Shown here one piece after another: positions 5,494 to 12,947 of a stretch of DNA of 15,973 nt (positions are counted from its first letter, which is position 1; each line of letters opens with the position of its first letter). The notes under the pieces are model-generated. The model was given only the letters and a program-made list of their open reading frames with translations, was not told where the DNA came from and ran no database searches. Origin of the DNA: Thermoplasmata archaeon (GTDB lineage: Archaea > Thermoplasmatota > Thermoplasmata > Thermoplasmatales > Thermoplasmataceae); contig JAKAYJ010000008.1 in NCBI GenBank assembly GCA_021816385.1, forward strand, positions 1 to 15,973. The letters are read 5' to 3'. The translations under genes were made by a program, and so were the position numbers.

Positions 5494-6222
5494 TTACTCT
5501 ATTCTTGGTGCGAGGAGGAACTTAGCCGTCTTGATCCCATCTTTACCTGCAAAGTTGAATTCCATCACAAGGGGATAATCATTGTTAAACGCTATTTTCA
5601 AGGTATCAGCAAAGCTTACTGCCTTTATTATCTTGCTCAGATAGTCAAGTGGATAACTGCTGGAAGCCTTTTCTTGTGCCTTGATTTCTATCAGGTTATC
5701 GTTGTCTATTATAAGATCAACTTCTTCAGAATCACTCTTAGATGTTGCTTCAAATCTCTTATCTTCTATCGTAAACTTAATTGAATCTCTCACATCTGTA
5801 GCTGCTCTCAAGCCCCTGTCAAGATCTGCCTTTCTTATAACAACATAGTTCTTCGGATCAACACTTGGTAGTTTTGGTGAGTTCACAAAGGTATCAAGAG
5901 TCGAGATTGTTTTTGTGAGATTTCCAAGGGAGAATTTCATTTTAGTCCCGGAAATACTCAACAATAGGTCATCGGACTGGGAAGCAAGCCTCAGAACATT
6001 TCTGATCTTGTCCAGTTCAACCGAAACTTCAACCTTCTCCTCCACTTCATATGTTAAAAATGATTCCTTAGGAACAAAAAGGTCAACCATAGCTATTCTA
6101 GCGCTATCAATTGCCCTCACTTTCAAACCCTCATTATCAAACTCAAGCTTTGCTTCATTGGTTATTGAACTTAGTATATCTGTAACTTCCTTCAGGTTGC
6201 TTACACTAGATTTTAATTTCAT
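5494..6222 (-). CDS. pcn: DNA polymerase sliding clamp PCNA
   Basis: Ring-forming clamp that tethers DNA polymerase, ligase, FEN1 and other enzymes to DNA. The 242-residue length is right for the family. The N-terminal domain shows GLKVRAIDSARIAMVDL (residues 32-48), the conserved segment with Asp39 and the central-helix start. The interdomain connecting loop lies around 115-130 (FVNSPKLPSV), and the C-terminus ends in the classical FLLAPRIE. Two PCNA domains are therefore intact. ATG 6222 is preferred because the clamp fold begins there and a TATA box lies about 25 bp upstream, making the transcript nearly leaderless. The gene is convergent with tRNA-Arg and divergent from the hypothetical gene at 6357. 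Confidence 0.96.
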   Translation of the reverse strand: MKLKSSVSNLKEVTDILSSITNEAKLEFDNEGLKVRAIDSARIAMVDLFVPKESFLTYEVEEKVEVSVELDKIRNVLRLASQSDDLLLSISGTKMKFSLGNLTKTISTLDTFVNSPKLPSVDPKNYVVIRKADLDRGLRAATDVRDSIKFTIEDKRFEATSKSDSEEVDLIIDNDNLIEIKAQEKASSSYPLDYLSKIIKAVSFADTLKIAFNNDYPLVMEFNFAGKDGIKTAKFLLAPRIE

Positions 6223-6241
6223 TAAGGGTACAACGCATTAC

Positions 6242-6259
6242 ATTTAGATAAACCTTTTT
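6242..6259 (-). promoter_or_regulatory. TATA box and BRE-like element of the PCNA gene
   Basis: On the minus strand AAAAAGG (6259-6253) is followed by TTTATCTAAAT (6252-6242). The box centre is about 25 bp before ATG 6222, matching archaeal spacing to a transcription start at or next to the start codon. Confidence 0.55.
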
Positions 6260-6343
6260 CAAATGTGATCAATATTTGTTATCAAACCAGGTCTCACAAA
6301 TTTCGATAAGATTAATATTCCAAATTAAACTAAACTAAATTGT

Positions 6344-6353
6344 GGTGAAGAGG
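6344..6353 (+). promoter_or_regulatory. Shine-Dalgarno that decides the start of the gene at 6357
   Basis: GGTGAAGAGG contains GGTGA about eight bases before ATG 6357. A GTG at 6342 begins the longest frame and would overlap this site; it could only be used on a leaderless transcript, which the AT-rich ATTAATATT at 6311-6319 would allow. Confidence 0.45.
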
Positions 6354-6356
6354 AAC

Positions 6357-7241
6357 ATGCACTCAATCAAGGTTCGATATAAATGGGAAGCACAGTTATT
6401 CGATGTTCTTTTTGAAAACAGAATCGTTATAAGAACAAGAGTTGTCAGTGATGGTGAAAAACAGGATTTTCTCTTCTTTATTCCATCTGAAGTTGCAAAG
6501 AACAGGAACATTGCAATATTCCTGAAAATGAAGGCGGAGAGGGATAATTACGGTAACTATGTGATGAACCTTGGTGAATCAAGGGAGGAGTTAGAACATA
6601 TAAAAAAATTGCTCAATATAAGTGGATTCATAGTAGATTACATGGAGCTTTCCGGCGAGGGGTTTTCAATCACTGGAAGAGTAATGGACGAAAAACTTGG
6701 GGACCTGAATGATATAGTACTTGATGGCGTCAGGAATCTGGATGATATTTTTGTTGACTGGATCAGGCCAATATCCAATGGAATAATTGATGAAGGCCTT
6801 AACACATATGCAGAGCCTCTAATGGGTATCACGTTTCTGGATCTGGCAATGCCAGGGTCAAATGACAATTCAACATTTCTCGAAGGGGATACGCCCAGAT
6901 TGAACAAGGTAACAATGATCGGAACATTAGACGAAAACTACGACAGAACAGTTGTGAACATTGAAGAGGTGATAGGAAGTTCAAAGTATGTAACACTGAA
7001 AGGGACATATTCTGATTTTCTTAAGGTACTCGCTTCAGAAAATATTCTTACAGAGAGCAGGGTTCTGAAAGCAAGAATGGGAAAGCTTTATCTTCAGATA
7101 GCTGTTCCACAATTCCAGTTGATGCAGATTGTTGGGCTGTCAACAAAAGCAGAGTTCGGGAACCTTGTAATAGAAGAAATTTTCAGGTATAATGGCAATT
7201 CAAACAAAGAAGAACTGCTGGAACTAAACTTTGAAAAATAA
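6357..7241 (+). CDS. Hypothetical protein between PCNA and gcvPA
   Basis: I do not recognise this protein of 294 residues. It looks genuinely coding: even composition, codon use like the neighbours, mixed alpha/beta character and no low complexity. It has no signal peptide, membrane segment, cysteine cluster or nucleotide-binding motif. Residues 1-55 look like a beta-rich unit beginning HSIKVRYKWEAQLFDVLFEN. A middle part (about 85-160) is acidic. A C-terminal part (about 185-280) carries GTLDENYDRTVVNIEEVIG and ends in an acidic helix. It is divergent from PCNA across a 134-bp gap and followed 64 bp later by gcvPA, without overlap, so it may be a separate transcript. The N-terminal part vaguely recalls the input domain of archaeal bacterioopsin-activator-type regulators, but no HTH is visible. 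Confidence 0.8.
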   Translation: MHSIKVRYKWEAQLFDVLFENRIVIRTRVVSDGEKQDFLFFIPSEVAKNRNIAIFLKMKAERDNYGNYVMNLGESREELEHIKKLLNISGFIVDYMELSGEGFSITGRVMDEKLGDLNDIVLDGVRNLDDIFVDWIRPISNGIIDEGLNTYAEPLMGITFLDLAMPGSNDNSTFLEGDTPRLNKVTMIGTLDENYDRTVVNIEEVIGSSKYVTLKGTYSDFLKVLASENILTESRVLKARMGKLYLQIAVPQFQLMQIVGLSTKAEFGNLVIEEIFRYNGNSNKEELLELNFEK

Positions 7242-7305
7242 AATCCTACCAGAATTTCTGGCTATATTTTAATAATGGTTGAGGATTACTTCACTGGTTG
7301 ATTCC

Positions 7306-8631
7306 ATGGACACAGATAACGAGTTACTGGCTTATTTGGGAATGAATGATTTTGAGGATCTTTTTAATGATATACCTAAAGACGTCAGAAGTGATATAAA
7401 ATCCATTGGCAGTGGCAGGTCAGAGATGGATGTGATGTTTGAATCAGAAAATATAGGTTCTAAGAACGCTCTGGATATGAAAATATTCCTAGGACTAGGG
7501 GCTTATGAGCGATTCATTCCGTCGTCAATTCCAAATATCATCATGAGAAATGAGTTTATAACATCCTACACTCCATATCAGGCGGAAATATCACAGGGCA
7601 TGCTTCACTCACTTTTTGAGTATCAGAGTATAATATCTGATCTCTCGAAGATGGATGTAACGAACTCATCCATGTATGATGGACCTACGGGAATCGGTGA
7701 GGCTGTTAGAATGGCCCATAGAATAAACGGTAAAAACACAGTACTTATACCTGAAAATATAAGGATGTCACACTGGCAGGTAATAAGAACTTACATAACT
7801 GGACTTGAAATATCACTCAAACCATATCCAGTAAATGAAGATGGAACGATTGATCTTGAAAAATTAAACCAATCAATTGATGAGAATACTTCGTCAATCA
7901 TAACCTATAATCCTTCTAACTATGGAACAATAGATCCTGGTGTAGCTCAAATTAAAGACATAAAGAAAGGTGCAATCCACATAGCATATTATGATCCGGT
8001 TTCACTGGCAATTGTGAAGTCCCCTGGAGATTATGACGCTGACATAGCTGTTGGAGAAGGACAGCAGCTCGGCATTCCACTCAGCTATGGAGGACCCTAT
8101 CTTGGAATTTTCTCATTCAAGGAAAAATACGTTAGAAAATCACCAGGAAGGCTCATAGGAGAAACGGTTGATACAAATGGAAAGAGGGCATTTGTGATGA
8201 CACTTCAGACCAGGGAACAGCACATAAGAAGAGATAAGGCCATGAGCAATATATGCACCAACCAGGCACTGCTTGCCATAGCTTCTTCCGCATATCTTTC
8301 AATCCTTGGGACGAAAGGACTGAGGTGGGTTGCTTCCAGATCCATGGAAAATGTAAGTAAAACCCTCAAAAAAATGGAAAATATCAGTTATATCAGAGTT
8401 CATAAATGGAAGAATCCATTTTTCACAGATTTTATCGTGGGTGCAGGTAATAAGTCCGATAAGCTTATGTGCGATCTTGAAAAGGCAGGATTTCTTGGAG
8501 GCTTGAAGGCAAAGCAGTTCTTATTTACTATGCCTGAGAACCTGAAGGATGATGTGTTCTTCGCGGCAACAGAAATGAGAAGTGATACTGAAATTGATCA
8601 ATTAATAAGGGCGATGGAGGTGTTACAATGA
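7306..8631 (+). CDS. gcvPA: Glycine dehydrogenase (decarboxylating) subunit 1
   Basis: N-terminal half of the split P-protein of the glycine cleavage system. With subunit 2 it decarboxylates glycine and passes the aminomethyl group to lipoyl-GcvH. Diagnostic family segments are TPYQAEISQGML, NSSMYDGPTGIGEA, VGEGQQLGIPLSYGGPYLG and TREQHIRRDKAMSNICTNQAL. Subunit 1 has the PLP-enzyme fold but no cofactor lysine, as expected. The frame is open to a TTG at 7279, but a TATA-like GCTATATTTT at 7261-7270 would place transcription start near 7290, so ATG 7306 is preferred; the resulting 441 residues match the family. It overlaps gcvPB by ATGA. No gcvT or gcvH is in the window. Confidence 0.93.
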   Translation: MDTDNELLAYLGMNDFEDLFNDIPKDVRSDIKSIGSGRSEMDVMFESENIGSKNALDMKIFLGLGAYERFIPSSIPNIIMRNEFITSYTPYQAEISQGMLHSLFEYQSIISDLSKMDVTNSSMYDGPTGIGEAVRMAHRINGKNTVLIPENIRMSHWQVIRTYITGLEISLKPYPVNEDGTIDLEKLNQSIDENTSSIITYNPSNYGTIDPGVAQIKDIKKGAIHIAYYDPVSLAIVKSPGDYDADIAVGEGQQLGIPLSYGGPYLGIFSFKEKYVRKSPGRLIGETVDTNGKRAFVMTLQTREQHIRRDKAMSNICTNQALLAIASSAYLSILGTKGLRWVASRSMENVSKTLKKMENISYIRVHKWKNPFFTDFIVGAGNKSDKLMCDLEKAGFLGGLKAKQFLFTMPENLKDDVFFAATEMRSDTEIDQLIRAMEVLQ

Positions 8632-10046
8632 CGTATCATCAGGCTGAATACGATGAAAAATATATCAAGGAAATTAACTCTGGAAATAGCTTTTCCTGTG
8701 AAAGGGTTGAATTGCCTGAATTAGATGATTCAATCAGGCAGGTTGACCTGAAACTTCCTGAAATAGCTGAAAATGATGTGGTAAGGCATTATGTGAGACT
8801 ATCACAGATGAATTATGCTGTAGATACAGGATTCTACCCACTTGGTTCATGCACAATGAAATTCAACCCAAAGTTCGCAGACAGAATTGCAAATGACTCA
8901 AGATTTGCAAGGGTGCATCCTCTCGTAGACTACGAATATGCACAGGGAAATCTACAGGTGATGTATGAGCTAAGGGAATATCTAAAGATCATGTCAGGCA
9001 TGGATGCGGTGAGCCTGCAACCCTTAGCTGGTGCTCATGGCGAGTTCACATCCATGTTAATTGTGAGAAAATACATGGAAGATATTGGGGAGACAGGTAG
9101 AACAGAAATAATTATACCTGATTCTGCACATGGCACGAATCCAGCTTCTGCTGCCATGGCGGGGTTTTCCGTGGTGGAGATACCATCTCTTGAGACTGGC
9201 GTTATCAATATGGATGCACTGGAAGCTGCACTGAGTGAAAAAACAGCAGCATTCATGATAACAAATCCAAATACACTTGGAATCTTCGAAACAGACATCA
9301 AGGAAATAGCAGATATGGTACACAGGAACGGTTCATTGCTATATTATGATGGTGCCAACCTGAATGCCATACTTGGATTGACATCGCCTGGGGCAATGGG
9401 TTTTGACATGGTACATTTCAATCTTCACAAGACATTTGCAACTCCCCATGGAGGAGGTGGACCTGGAGCTGGACCCGTTGCTGTGAAGTCTTTCCTGGAA
9501 AAATATCTACCATTTCCAAGGATCGAAAAGGAAGGCAACCTTTATGTTCTTAAATCTGAGGAAAAGGATAGCATAGGTAGAGTAGCTGGTTTTCAGGGAT
9601 CGTTCACAAATCTTCTGAGAGCATGGGCATACATAAAATACAAGGGATCAGATGGTCTTCTGTTAAACACTCACAGGGCAGTGCTAAATGCAAACTATAT
9701 GGCAAAGAGACTGGAACCCATACTCAACTACCATCATGAGGGATTGAAGAAACATGAAGTTATAATGTCAACCAAGATGGTGAACAAGAGGGCACTGGAC
9801 ATTGCAAAATATATAATCAACAGGGGTGTTCATGCTCCAACCATATATTTCCCTCTCATAGTTCCTGAAGCCCTGATGATTGAGCCAACAGAAGATGCAA
9901 GCAAGGATGACATGGACGAGTTCTGCAACATAATTCAGGAAGCAGTGTTGACACCTGATGAGGAACTTCATAAAATGCCGGTTAACCTGTCAATTGGAAG
10001 GGCGGATGAAGTCAAGGCGGCTAAGGATCTAAAATTGAAATGGTAG
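8628..10046 (+). CDS. gcvPB: Glycine dehydrogenase (decarboxylating) subunit 2, PLP-binding
   Basis: Catalytic PLP half of the split glycine decarboxylase. The Schiff-base lysine is Lys268 in HFNLHKTFATPHGGGGPG (codon 9429-9431), followed by the glycine-rich loop. Asp241 in YYDGANLNA is the residue expected to bind the pyridine nitrogen. DSAHGTNPASAAMAG (165-179) is the conserved substrate/cofactor segment, and GFYPLGSCTMKFNP (68-81) is the subunit 2 signature. At 472 residues it is full length or a little short of the usual 480-510. ATG 8628 overlaps the gcvPA stop by 4 bp, implying coupled translation of the two subunits in one complex. Its stop is one base from the stop of the convergent RPA-associated gene. 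Confidence 0.95.
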   Translation: MTYHQAEYDEKYIKEINSGNSFSCERVELPELDDSIRQVDLKLPEIAENDVVRHYVRLSQMNYAVDTGFYPLGSCTMKFNPKFADRIANDSRFARVHPLVDYEYAQGNLQVMYELREYLKIMSGMDAVSLQPLAGAHGEFTSMLIVRKYMEDIGETGRTEIIIPDSAHGTNPASAAMAGFSVVEIPSLETGVINMDALEAALSEKTAAFMITNPNTLGIFETDIKEIADMVHRNGSLLYYDGANLNAILGLTSPGAMGFDMVHFNLHKTFATPHGGGGPGAGPVAVKSFLEKYLPFPRIEKEGNLYVLKSEEKDSIGRVAGFQGSFTNLLRAWAYIKYKGSDGLLLNTHRAVLNANYMAKRLEPILNYHHEGLKKHEVIMSTKMVNKRALDIAKYIINRGVHAPTIYFPLIVPEALMIEPTEDASKDDMDEFCNIIQEAVLTPDEELHKMPVNLSIGRADEVKAAKDLKLKW

Positions 10047-10047
10047 A

Positions 10048-10863
10048 TCAGATAGCCCGGAATTTCCTTTTTCCTGCCTCATAAATCTCTCCATCTGTAC
10101 CCAAAAGATTCAGGGTCTCATCCAGTTGTCTGGCTTCAACACCGTCTTTCGCCAGTCTCTGCAGAATTTCATCATAGCTGATTCCACCAAATGGATTATT
10201 TTCCTTTATTATCTGGAGCACGCTATCCTTCAATTTAACAGCCGCATCAGAAAACTGGTATGAGGACATACCTGCAATTATTTCTTCCAGTGGTCCTGTA
10301 TTGTAATTTTCGTATAGTGAACATGCTTTCAGGGAACCCTTTGCCTCATCTTCAGTGAATCCAAGCTCCAGCAGGTGATCCTGATCCATTTCAGGGGATT
10401 TCCTGATCTCCTTTATTGCAGAAAGCCTGCTATTTAGTGACTTTGCTGTCCTCATCTTCCAGTACTCAGCATCAACTTCATTTACAGTTCTCACGTATTC
10501 CGGATTTATGTTAATATACATCTTGCCCTCATTGGACCTGAAATAGGATGTTCTGCCCATTAGAACTACAAGATCGTTCTCGTTCACGGCATCTACCTGT
10601 ATCTTTGTATTCTGATTGAAATCCTTGGAGAAAAATGTAATATAGAACGCACCTGTGTGATCAGCTACAGTGAATTTTGTCATATCATTATCCTGAGTCT
10701 TCTGTGTTATCTTTCCGCAAATGAGTATTCTCCTACCATAAGATCCACCTGGTGTGATGAAATATTCCCTTCGGGTATCGTCTTCACCCTCCACGAAAGT
10801 GATCGAGGTATCTCGCATTTCCTTCGCAAATATCCATCTTGCCGGTTCCCTCCTTCTCTCCAT
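10048..10863 (-). CDS. RPA-associated OB-fold/winged-helix protein (COG3390 type)
   Basis: Partner of the archaeal single-strand DNA binding protein RPA, comparable to the RPAP proteins of haloarchaea. It has an OB fold at about residues 37-125 (RRILICGKITQKTQ ... LVVLMGRTSYFRSNEGKMYININP), an alpha-helical linker, and a C-terminal winged-helix-like region at about 210-271, an arrangement like eukaryotic RPA32. It has no zinc motif. The ATG at 10863 shares one base with the RPA stop (TGATG) and has GGGGTG ten bases upstream; a TTG three bases further up is possible. Tight coupling to the RPA gene supports a complex. The COG assignment is by recognition of architecture and context, not by search. 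Confidence 0.85.
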   Translation of the reverse strand: MERRREPARWIFAKEMRDTSITFVEGEDDTRREYFITPGGSYGRRILICGKITQKTQDNDMTKFTVADHTGAFYITFFSKDFNQNTKIQVDAVNENDLVVLMGRTSYFRSNEGKMYININPEYVRTVNEVDAEYWKMRTAKSLNSRLSAIKEIRKSPEMDQDHLLELGFTEDEAKGSLKACSLYENYNTGPLEEIIAGMSSYQFSDAAVKLKDSVLQIIKENNPFGGISYDEILQRLAKDGVEARQLDETLNLLGTDGEIYEAGKRKFRAI

Positions 10864-12005
10864 CAATTTAACACCCCTTTTATCTCATTTTTGAGGTAAG
10901 AAATATCCTTATCAGCTATGTAACTCACTTCCGTTGATCTCAGGGACAGTCCCATATTATTTATACGCAGGTTCCCCTTTATCTTCAGTGCATTATGCAC
11001 CAGGGCAGACTCAATTTTTTCCTTTACCTCTTTCTTCAGTGGAGGTCTCTGAGGGTTATCCAGGTATTCTCTTGTAATTTTTACTATGTTCTTCAGGGCT
11101 TCATATCCTGCATTAACCTGCAGGTAATCTGTCCCATCATCTATGGTAAAATAGGCAAACAGATCATAGACGAGTTTTGCATCCGGATGATCCGCACACC
11201 TAACATCATCAACCCTCTGGTTACATTCGCTGCATCTGACCACAAGCCCACTTTTTTCTCCCATATTTATCACAAATCCGGATACTGTAATTCCTCCCAC
11301 TGCACCCTTTAGTGAAGATATATCCTGGATTATCTCATTGTCCCTGAGTTCAACATTCAGATATTCTACCTTAGCTTTATCAGACATGTTCAACCTGTAA
11401 TAACCATTGAATTCATCCAATCTTACGCCCTCAATCCTTGCATATTTTCCCTGTTCCAGTTTCTTACCGAAGGATGATATTGGCACAGTTCCGGTCTGAT
11501 CCTTAAGTATGTATTGGAACACTTCCCTTTTTTCTCCTTCTTTTTCATATTCCCTCTTATTTTCAGAAGTTAGAAGCCCCTCAACGGTTATGAATTTGTC
11601 TTTCAAATCTAAATCCTTAATCTCATAATATTTGTAAGTTCTCTTTACTTCTAGTACCTCAGTAAGTAATTTGAATTCCGTTCTGGCATCAAAATAGAGC
11701 CTCAGTTTATCCTTATAACTTTTTGTGTAACATCTTGATATCAGATATACATCATTATCTCTTACTGTGCCTGGAATAGACCATGCAGTGAAGGGCATAA
11801 CGCCGGTTTCATCTCCAACAAGACCATAATGGTATGTCAGAGGTCCCTTATCGTTCTGTATCTCTCTCTTAGACATTGAAAGGATTTTCGCCTTTATCTC
11901 TATGTCCATTACCTCTCCTTTTATTTCAGCTATTTTCAATTTTTTTGAGGATTCCATTCCATATAATAATTCTATAGCAGTTATAGTTTTATCGATCTTA
12001 TGCAA
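10863..12005 (-). CDS. Replication protein A, large subunit (COG1599 type)
   Basis: Single-stranded DNA binding protein for replication, repair and recombination. OB1 lies at about residues 23-115, with the classical IKAKILSMS ... LVGDETGVMPFTAW segment; OB2 at about 130-215 (FITVEGLLTSE ... LKDQTGTVPISSFG); OB3 at about 238-340, containing a zinc finger Cys258-x2-Cys261 ... Cys270-x2-His273. The 380-residue length suits a three-OB euryarchaeal RPA. The listed start is TTG 12005. A TATA-like AATATATCA at 12025-12017 is only about 15 bp upstream of it, so ATG 11957 (residue 17) may be the true start. A strong GGAGAGG before ATG 11909 would cut into OB1 and is rejected. It is the first gene of the operon with the COG3390 gene. 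Confidence 0.9.
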   Translation of the reverse strand: MHKIDKTITAIELLYGMESSKKLKIAEIKGEVMDIEIKAKILSMSKREIQNDKGPLTYHYGLVGDETGVMPFTAWSIPGTVRDNDVYLISRCYTKSYKDKLRLYFDARTEFKLLTEVLEVKRTYKYYEIKDLDLKDKFITVEGLLTSENKREYEKEGEKREVFQYILKDQTGTVPISSFGKKLEQGKYARIEGVRLDEFNGYYRLNMSDKAKVEYLNVELRDNEIIQDISSLKGAVGGITVSGFVINMGEKSGLVVRCSECNQRVDDVRCADHPDAKLVYDLFAYFTIDDGTDYLQVNAGYEALKNIVKITREYLDNPQRPPLKKEVKEKIESALVHNALKIKGNLRINNMGLSLRSTEVSYIADKDISYLKNEIKGVLN

Positions 12006-12016
12006 ATTCAGGTTAC

Positions 12017-12031
12017 ATGATATATTATAAT
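12017..12031 (-). promoter_or_regulatory. TATA-like box of the RPA operon
   Basis: ATTATAATATATCA on the minus strand (12031-12017). Archaeal spacing would put transcription start near 11995, downstream of the TTG at 12005, which favours ATG 11957 as translation start. Confidence 0.4.
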
Positions 12032-12123
12032 TGTTGTTACCTGAGGTTTCTCCTCTAAATCATGTGCCATTCTTATTTCGCATCTATGAATAATTGCATA
12101 TTTTGAGTACAGTTTTTATTGGA

Positions 12124-12175
12124 AATATTTAAAAATAAATTAAATACCATTGTCATATTACTTACAGGAAGTGAT
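12124..12175 (+). promoter_or_regulatory. Promoter and ribosome site of the mtnP operon
   Basis: AATATTTAAAAATAAAT (12124-12140) is the best TATA region. AGGAAGTGAT (12166-12175) is a Shine-Dalgarno-like sequence five bases before the TTG at 12181, and supports this unusual start codon. Confidence 0.45.
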
Positions 12176-12180
12176 TTACA

Positions 12181-12945
12181 TTGATAGGAATAATCGGAGG
12201 CAGTGGCCTCTACAATCTTATAACAATTGAAGAAAGCAAAATGATTGACACTCCATTTGGAATACCATCTTCGGAAATAGAAATAGGAGATTTCAATGGG
12301 AAGAAAGTTGCTTTCCTACCAAGACATGGAAAGAAACACAATATACCACCTCATATGGTGAATTACAGGGCCAATATATGGGCCCTTCACAGTATCGGTT
12401 GTGATGAAATACTCGGGATAAATGCAGTAGGTTCCCTCAAGGAGGAACTAAAGCCAGGTGACGTTGTCATTCCGGATCAATACATAGATTTTACAAAAAA
12501 TAGAAAGTTGACTTTCTATGATGGCCCTGAGGTTATTCATATATCGTCGGCAGATCCATTTTGCCCGAGAATCAATAAAGAATTGAGTTCAGTATCCCAT
12601 AAACATGGAGATACTCACGATTCTGGAACATATGTGGTAATAGAGGGTCCAAGATTCTCTACCAGAGCTGAATCAAAAATGTTCAGACAATTTGGAGACA
12701 TAATAGGAATGACTCTTGTTCCTGAGATTAATCTTGCCGATGAACTTGGCATGTGTTATTCTCTAATTGCTAATGTTACAGATTATGATGTATGGTCTGA
12801 TAAACCTGTAGAAGCATCAGAAGTTATTAAGATCCTCAAAGAAAATGAGGAAAAAACACAGAAAATTATTGCAGATTTTCTGAAAATACATTCGGAAGAA
12901 AGAACATGTGAATGCAAGAATAGACTTGAAAACGCGAGGTTATAA
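12181..12945 (+). CDS. mtnP: S-methyl-5'-thioadenosine phosphorylase
   Basis: Phosphorolysis of methylthioadenosine, a by-product of polyamine synthesis, to adenine and methylthioribose 1-phosphate. Family 2 nucleoside phosphorylase features: GGSGLY (6-11), phosphate site RHG (48-50), [10 protein letters not shown] (56-65), [10 protein letters not shown] (155-164), and MT at 177-178 for ribose. Asp201 and Asp203 in TDYD favour a 6-aminopurine. A methylthioinosine phosphorylase cannot be fully excluded. A C-terminal Cys243-Glu-Cys245 reproduces the CxC motif that, in Sulfolobus MTAP II and Pyrococcus phosphorylase, forms a stabilising disulfide. TTG start supported by an upstream Shine-Dalgarno and by family length (254 residues). 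The next gene begins two bases after the stop. Confidence 0.92.
   Translation: MIGIIGGSGLYNLITIEESKMIDTPFGIPSSEIEIGDFNGKKVAFLPRHGKKHNIPPHMVNYRANIWALHSIGCDEILGINAVGSLKEELKPGDVVIPDQYIDFTKNRKLTFYDGPEVIHISSADPFCPRINKELSSVSHKHGDTHDSGTYVVIEGPRFSTRAESKMFRQFGDIIGMTLVPEINLADELGMCYSLIANVTDYDVWSDKPVEASEVIKILKENEEKTQKIIADFLKIHSEERTCECKNRLENARL
12936..12940 (+). promoter_or_regulatory. Shine-Dalgarno selecting the TTG start at 12948
   Basis: GAGGT lies seven bases before TTG 12948 and sixteen before the alternative ATG 12957, so the TTG is the better start. The site is inside the last codons of mtnP. Confidence 0.5.
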
Positions 12946-12947
12946 AT

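Noticed and set aside
5386..5784. A 132-codon plus-strand frame across the tRNA and into the PCNA gene
   Set aside because: It contains the whole tRNA and lies antisense to the conserved end of PCNA; its product is Cys/Tyr-rich with no family resemblance.
11907..11918. ATG 11909 with a strong GGAGAGG site as start of RPA
   Set aside because: It would remove the first strand of the first OB fold (KIAEIKGEV), which belongs to the conserved domain.
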